Positions 32,322 to 34,411 of a DNA stretch of 34,411 nt are shown here, in pieces. The stretch comes from CAVDWX01 sp963612735. GTDB lineage: Bacteria > Bacillota_I > Bacilli_A > RFN20 > CAG-826. The notes beneath the pieces were generated by a model. The model saw only the letters and a program-made list of their open reading frames with translations, did no database searches and had not been told where the DNA came from. The DNA is taken from NCBI GenBank assembly GCA_963612735.1, contig CAVDWX010000051.1, positions 1 to 34,411 on the forward strand, in the 5' to 3' direction. Both the position numbers and the translations under genes were made by a program. Numbering within the stretch: the stretch's first letter is position 1; each line of letters begins with the position of its first letter.

Positions 32322-32395
32322 TAACATAAATTTCGTAAAATGTAAAAAAATAGCATAAAACGAATTCGTAAAATGTAAAAATAACATAAAACGAA
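32322..32395. repeat. tandem ~31-bp AT-rich repeat, 2.5 copies, upstream of the ATPase
   Basis: The unit TAACATAAAACGAATTCGTAAAATGTAAAAA occurs as a partial first copy (32322-32350), a full copy (32351-32381, TAG for TAA) and a partial third copy (32382-32395). Equivalently, TTCGTAAAATG...CATAAAACGAA is present twice, back to back (32332-32364 and 32365-32395), each bounded by the short inverted repeat TTCGT/ACGAA. It lies 20-95 nt before the ATPase ATG on the minus strand, where an operator or promoter would be. Confidence 0.8.
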
Positions 32396-32415
32396 TAGTT
32401 GTATTTTGGAAAAAT

Positions 32416-33063
32416 CTATTTTCTTCTACTTTCAAAAACTAAAAAAAATAGACCAATAGAAATAACAATCAATACCCAAATATGAGTTAACGAGAAAATA
32501 AAAACGATATTATTTCTGACCCTTAAAAACTCAAGGCAAAAACGAATTACTCCATATCCGAGATAGGTAAATCCAAATAAGATATTAGATTTATGAAACT
32601 TAAAGACAAGAATAACAAGAATAACAAAAAGTATTAAATCACAAATTATCTCCACTAGTTGGGTTGGGAAGGGATGACGATTAATTGTTATTCCGCCACA
32701 GCATCCACAAATGGCACAATTAATACGATAAAATGCTAATTCAATTAAAATTCCAGGTGCATAGTAATTAAGAATATTCTTATAACTTTTCTTAAAGAAA
32801 AAAACGGCAACGCTAAGTAATAATGGAGAAAAAAGAAATACTCCTAATAACGAAAAACCGCCTTTTATCGTTAAATAGCTAATTTGAAAAGTTAGAACGT
32901 TTTCTAAAATAAACATTAATTTTGCACTAATGACATCACTAACAAATATTAATAAAGAAAATAATATGCTTTCGAAAAATGAAAAAGAAAAATATTTACG
33001 CGCTAATATTCGATAAATAACAGATAATAAATATCCTGTTCCCCAACAAATAGCAAATGTCAT
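32416..33063 (-). CDS. Lgt-like polytopic membrane protein
   Basis: The 215-aa protein has about six or seven membrane segments and a layout like prolipoprotein diacylglyceryl transferase: IKGGFSLLG (~67-74) where Lgt has GG.SFHGG, R113-I-N followed by C119-G-C-C-G-G, then H130-P-F-P-T-Q135 like Lgt HP.QL.E, and GVIRFCLEFLR (~171-181) like the Lgt RF..EF.R motif. The catalytic-region His of SFHGG is missing and the final GQ..S motif is not recognisable, so it is a divergent or non-classical member; Lgt function is not assured. It is 5 nt downstream of the large hypothetical gene, so the two are likely co-transcribed. Confidence 0.65.
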   Translation of the reverse strand: MTFAICWGTGYLLSVIYRILARKYFSFSFFESILFSLLIFVSDVISAKLMFILENVLTFQISYLTIKGGFSLLGVFLFSPLLLSVAVFFFKKSYKNILNYYAPGILIELAFYRINCAICGCCGGITINRHPFPTQLVEIICDLILFVILVILVFKFHKSNILFGFTYLGYGVIRFCLEFLRVRNNIVFIFSLTHIWVLIVISIGLFFLVFESRRK

Positions 33064-33068
33064 AACAG

Positions 33069-34406
33069 CTACTTTTTAACCCAAGTTTTATAATCTTGAT
33101 CATAGGTCACATTAATAGTTTTGTAAGCACTACCACTTCCAATACGTGATGTTGTAGCGGTATATAAGCCATCACTTATACTAACCTTATAAAAGCATTC
33201 ATAAAAATAGACATAATTAGAGCCAGAATCGTCTACCACGACATGAGTGTCTTCATCGTAAAACTTACATTTACTTATGGTAACACTGTAATCAGAATAG
33301 CTAAACGTTTCACCAACATTTACAAAATAATAAGAATCATCTCTATCAAGTTTAATTAGTCCAGTATTGCGATTAAAAGCTCCTATTTGAGTCGAAGAAA
33401 AATCGTTAGTAGATGTGTTATTTTTAAGAATAACAATGTCGTTAGCGATTAAAACTAGTCCATATCCCTTTAAATGTCCTACGCCATCAAAACCACACAA
33501 AAAATCATAGCCATATGTATCTAAATAGACATTATTATCGCAAATCACATCAAAAACAGTATTGGCATTTAATTTATTGATAGCGAATGATTTCCCATCA
33601 CTTATATCACTTGTATAATAGCCAAATGAGGAACAATTATATTCTCCAATAATCCGATATTGATAAGATGCACTATTTCCTTTTTTAAACCAAGTTGTGC
33701 CAAATATATTTACCTTAGGACGTCCATAATATTTCCAAAATAAAGTTGATTCAATCAACGATTTATTGTATTTGTAACAATTGTCACCGCTATAAATTGT
33801 ATTAATTTTTGATTTCAATTTATCGGGTGTGTGAATTTGTAAATAATCGCCACAAACGGATAATTGGGCCGCTCTTGAATCAGAAGTGCTGTATTCAAAA
33901 CATATGTTACTATTTTCATTAACGTATAAAGAACTGCCAGGATACATTTGAAGCCTCTGCTGAAAATAGAGATTCGAATCAATAATATTTAAATCAAAAA
34001 ATGGGGAAATAGGAAAATTAAATTTGGAGCTATCAACAGTGACTTCAAGAACAATTTTTAATTTTAAAACTATTTTTTCAATACTAGCATTCGCATTATA
34101 TATGGTCCATTTATTACGATATAATGTGCAATTTATTAAATCAGAACCAGAAGGTGTAATATTATCACCTAATATATACGTATCTAGTGAAACATAGCTC
34201 TCTTTATTTGAATCAATGCATGAACTGACATTAAAAAAATAATTATCATTAGAGCCAATAAAATTAAGAGTTACTTCATTAGGATTATTTTCAGTCGGTG
34301 TAATTCTAAGTATCGCACTAAATGTGCCCCATGTTGAGTCAATATCCGATTTAGTTATTTTAACTTTGCATCTTAAATATGGTAATGAATATAAAACAAT
34401 AGGCAT
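33069..34406 (-). CDS. large hypothetical beta-rich protein, probably 5'-truncated by the window edge
   Basis: I do not recognise this protein of at least 445 aa. It is rich in Tyr, Ser, Asn and Asp, with alternating hydrophobic residues and almost no helix-forming runs, which suggests a beta-sheet surface or structural protein. It has no membrane segment and no signal peptide after the ATG at 34406. The reading frame is open to the window edge and no ribosome binding site is visible, so the true start, and possibly a signal peptide, may lie beyond 34411. The C-terminus ends in TYDQDYKTWVKK, with no anchor motif. The Lgt-like gene follows by 5 nt. Confidence 0.6.
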   Translation of the reverse strand: MPIVLYSLPYLRCKVKITKSDIDSTWGTFSAILRITPTENNPNEVTLNFIGSNDNYFFNVSSCIDSNKESYVSLDTYILGDNITPSGSDLINCTLYRNKWTIYNANASIEKIVLKLKIVLEVTVDSSKFNFPISPFFDLNIIDSNLYFQQRLQMYPGSSLYVNENSNICFEYSTSDSRAAQLSVCGDYLQIHTPDKLKSKINTIYSGDNCYKYNKSLIESTLFWKYYGRPKVNIFGTTWFKKGNSASYQYRIIGEYNCSSFGYYTSDISDGKSFAINKLNANTVFDVICDNNVYLDTYGYDFLCGFDGVGHLKGYGLVLIANDIVILKNNTSTNDFSSTQIGAFNRNTGLIKLDRDDSYYFVNVGETFSYSDYSVTISKCKFYDEDTHVVVDDSGSNYVYFYECFYKVSISDGLYTATTSRIGSGSAYKTINVTYDQDYKTWVKK

Positions 34407-34411
34407 TACAT

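Noticed and set aside
32322..32395. CRISPR array
   Set aside because: The units are directly adjacent, with no unique spacers between copies and no cas genes nearby.

Overview
This is a low-GC bacterial chromosome segment that uses the standard genetic code: conserved proteins read through with TGG for Trp and no in-frame TGA. It is dominated by the S10-spc-alpha ribosomal protein supercluster on the minus strand. The organism looks like a member of the Bacillota/Mycoplasmatota side of the tree. Pointers are AT-rich DNA, strong GGAGG ribosome binding sites inside operons, a zinc-type S14, a glycolipid-synthase-like GT4 enzyme, an NptA-type Na/Pi transporter, and a prsA-like/hit/yhaM neighbourhood. 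L30 (rpmD) is missing, as in several reduced lineages. I cannot name a genus; an uncultured, gut-type Mollicutes or Erysipelotrichia-like lineage would fit.

Layout. 1-531: AT-rich intergenic DNA with a possible divergent gene start at the left edge. 532-4168 (+): two tandem lipoproteins, the first with a parvulin-like PPIase domain. 4240-4614 (-): a short DtxR/MntR-type metal regulator. 4691-5101 (+): a HIT hydrolase. 5098-9448 (-): yhaM-like nuclease, recX, a GT4 glycosyltransferase and a flippase-like membrane protein, apparently one transcript. 9539-10228 (-): PAP2 phosphatase. 10441-12180 (+): Na/Pi cotransporter with a PhoU-like tail. 12177-12614 (-): a small membrane protein.

12885-27763 (-): rpsJ-rplC-rplD-rplW-rplB-rpsS-rplV-rpsC-rplP-rpmC-rpsQ-rplN-rplX-rplE-rpsN-rpsH-rplF-rplR-rpsE-rplO-secY-adk-map-infA-rpmJ-rpsM-rpsK-rpoA-rplQ. 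A good promoter and a structured leader lie upstream of rpsJ, and a terminator lies after rplQ. Five of the ribosomal proteins carry long, low-complexity charged extensions.

28007-30796 (-): tgt-queA-queH, a queuosine tRNA modification operon with its own promoter and terminator. 30882-32302 (-): an AAA+ ATPase/DUF4143-type gene broken by three frameshifts, preceded by a ~31 bp tandem repeat. 32416-34406 (-): an Lgt-like membrane protein and a large, probably 5'-truncated hypothetical protein running off the right edge.

The most distinctive signals are these: several first-in-transcript genes whose promoter -10 box lies only 7-14 nt before the ATG with no Shine-Dalgarno (probable leaderless or near-leaderless mRNAs); the S10 leader hairpins; the repeat array in front of the broken ATPase; and the shared disordered extensions on ribosomal proteins. 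I saw no rRNA, no convincing tRNA, no CRISPR array and no insertion sequence. I did not find a clearly new multi-gene system.
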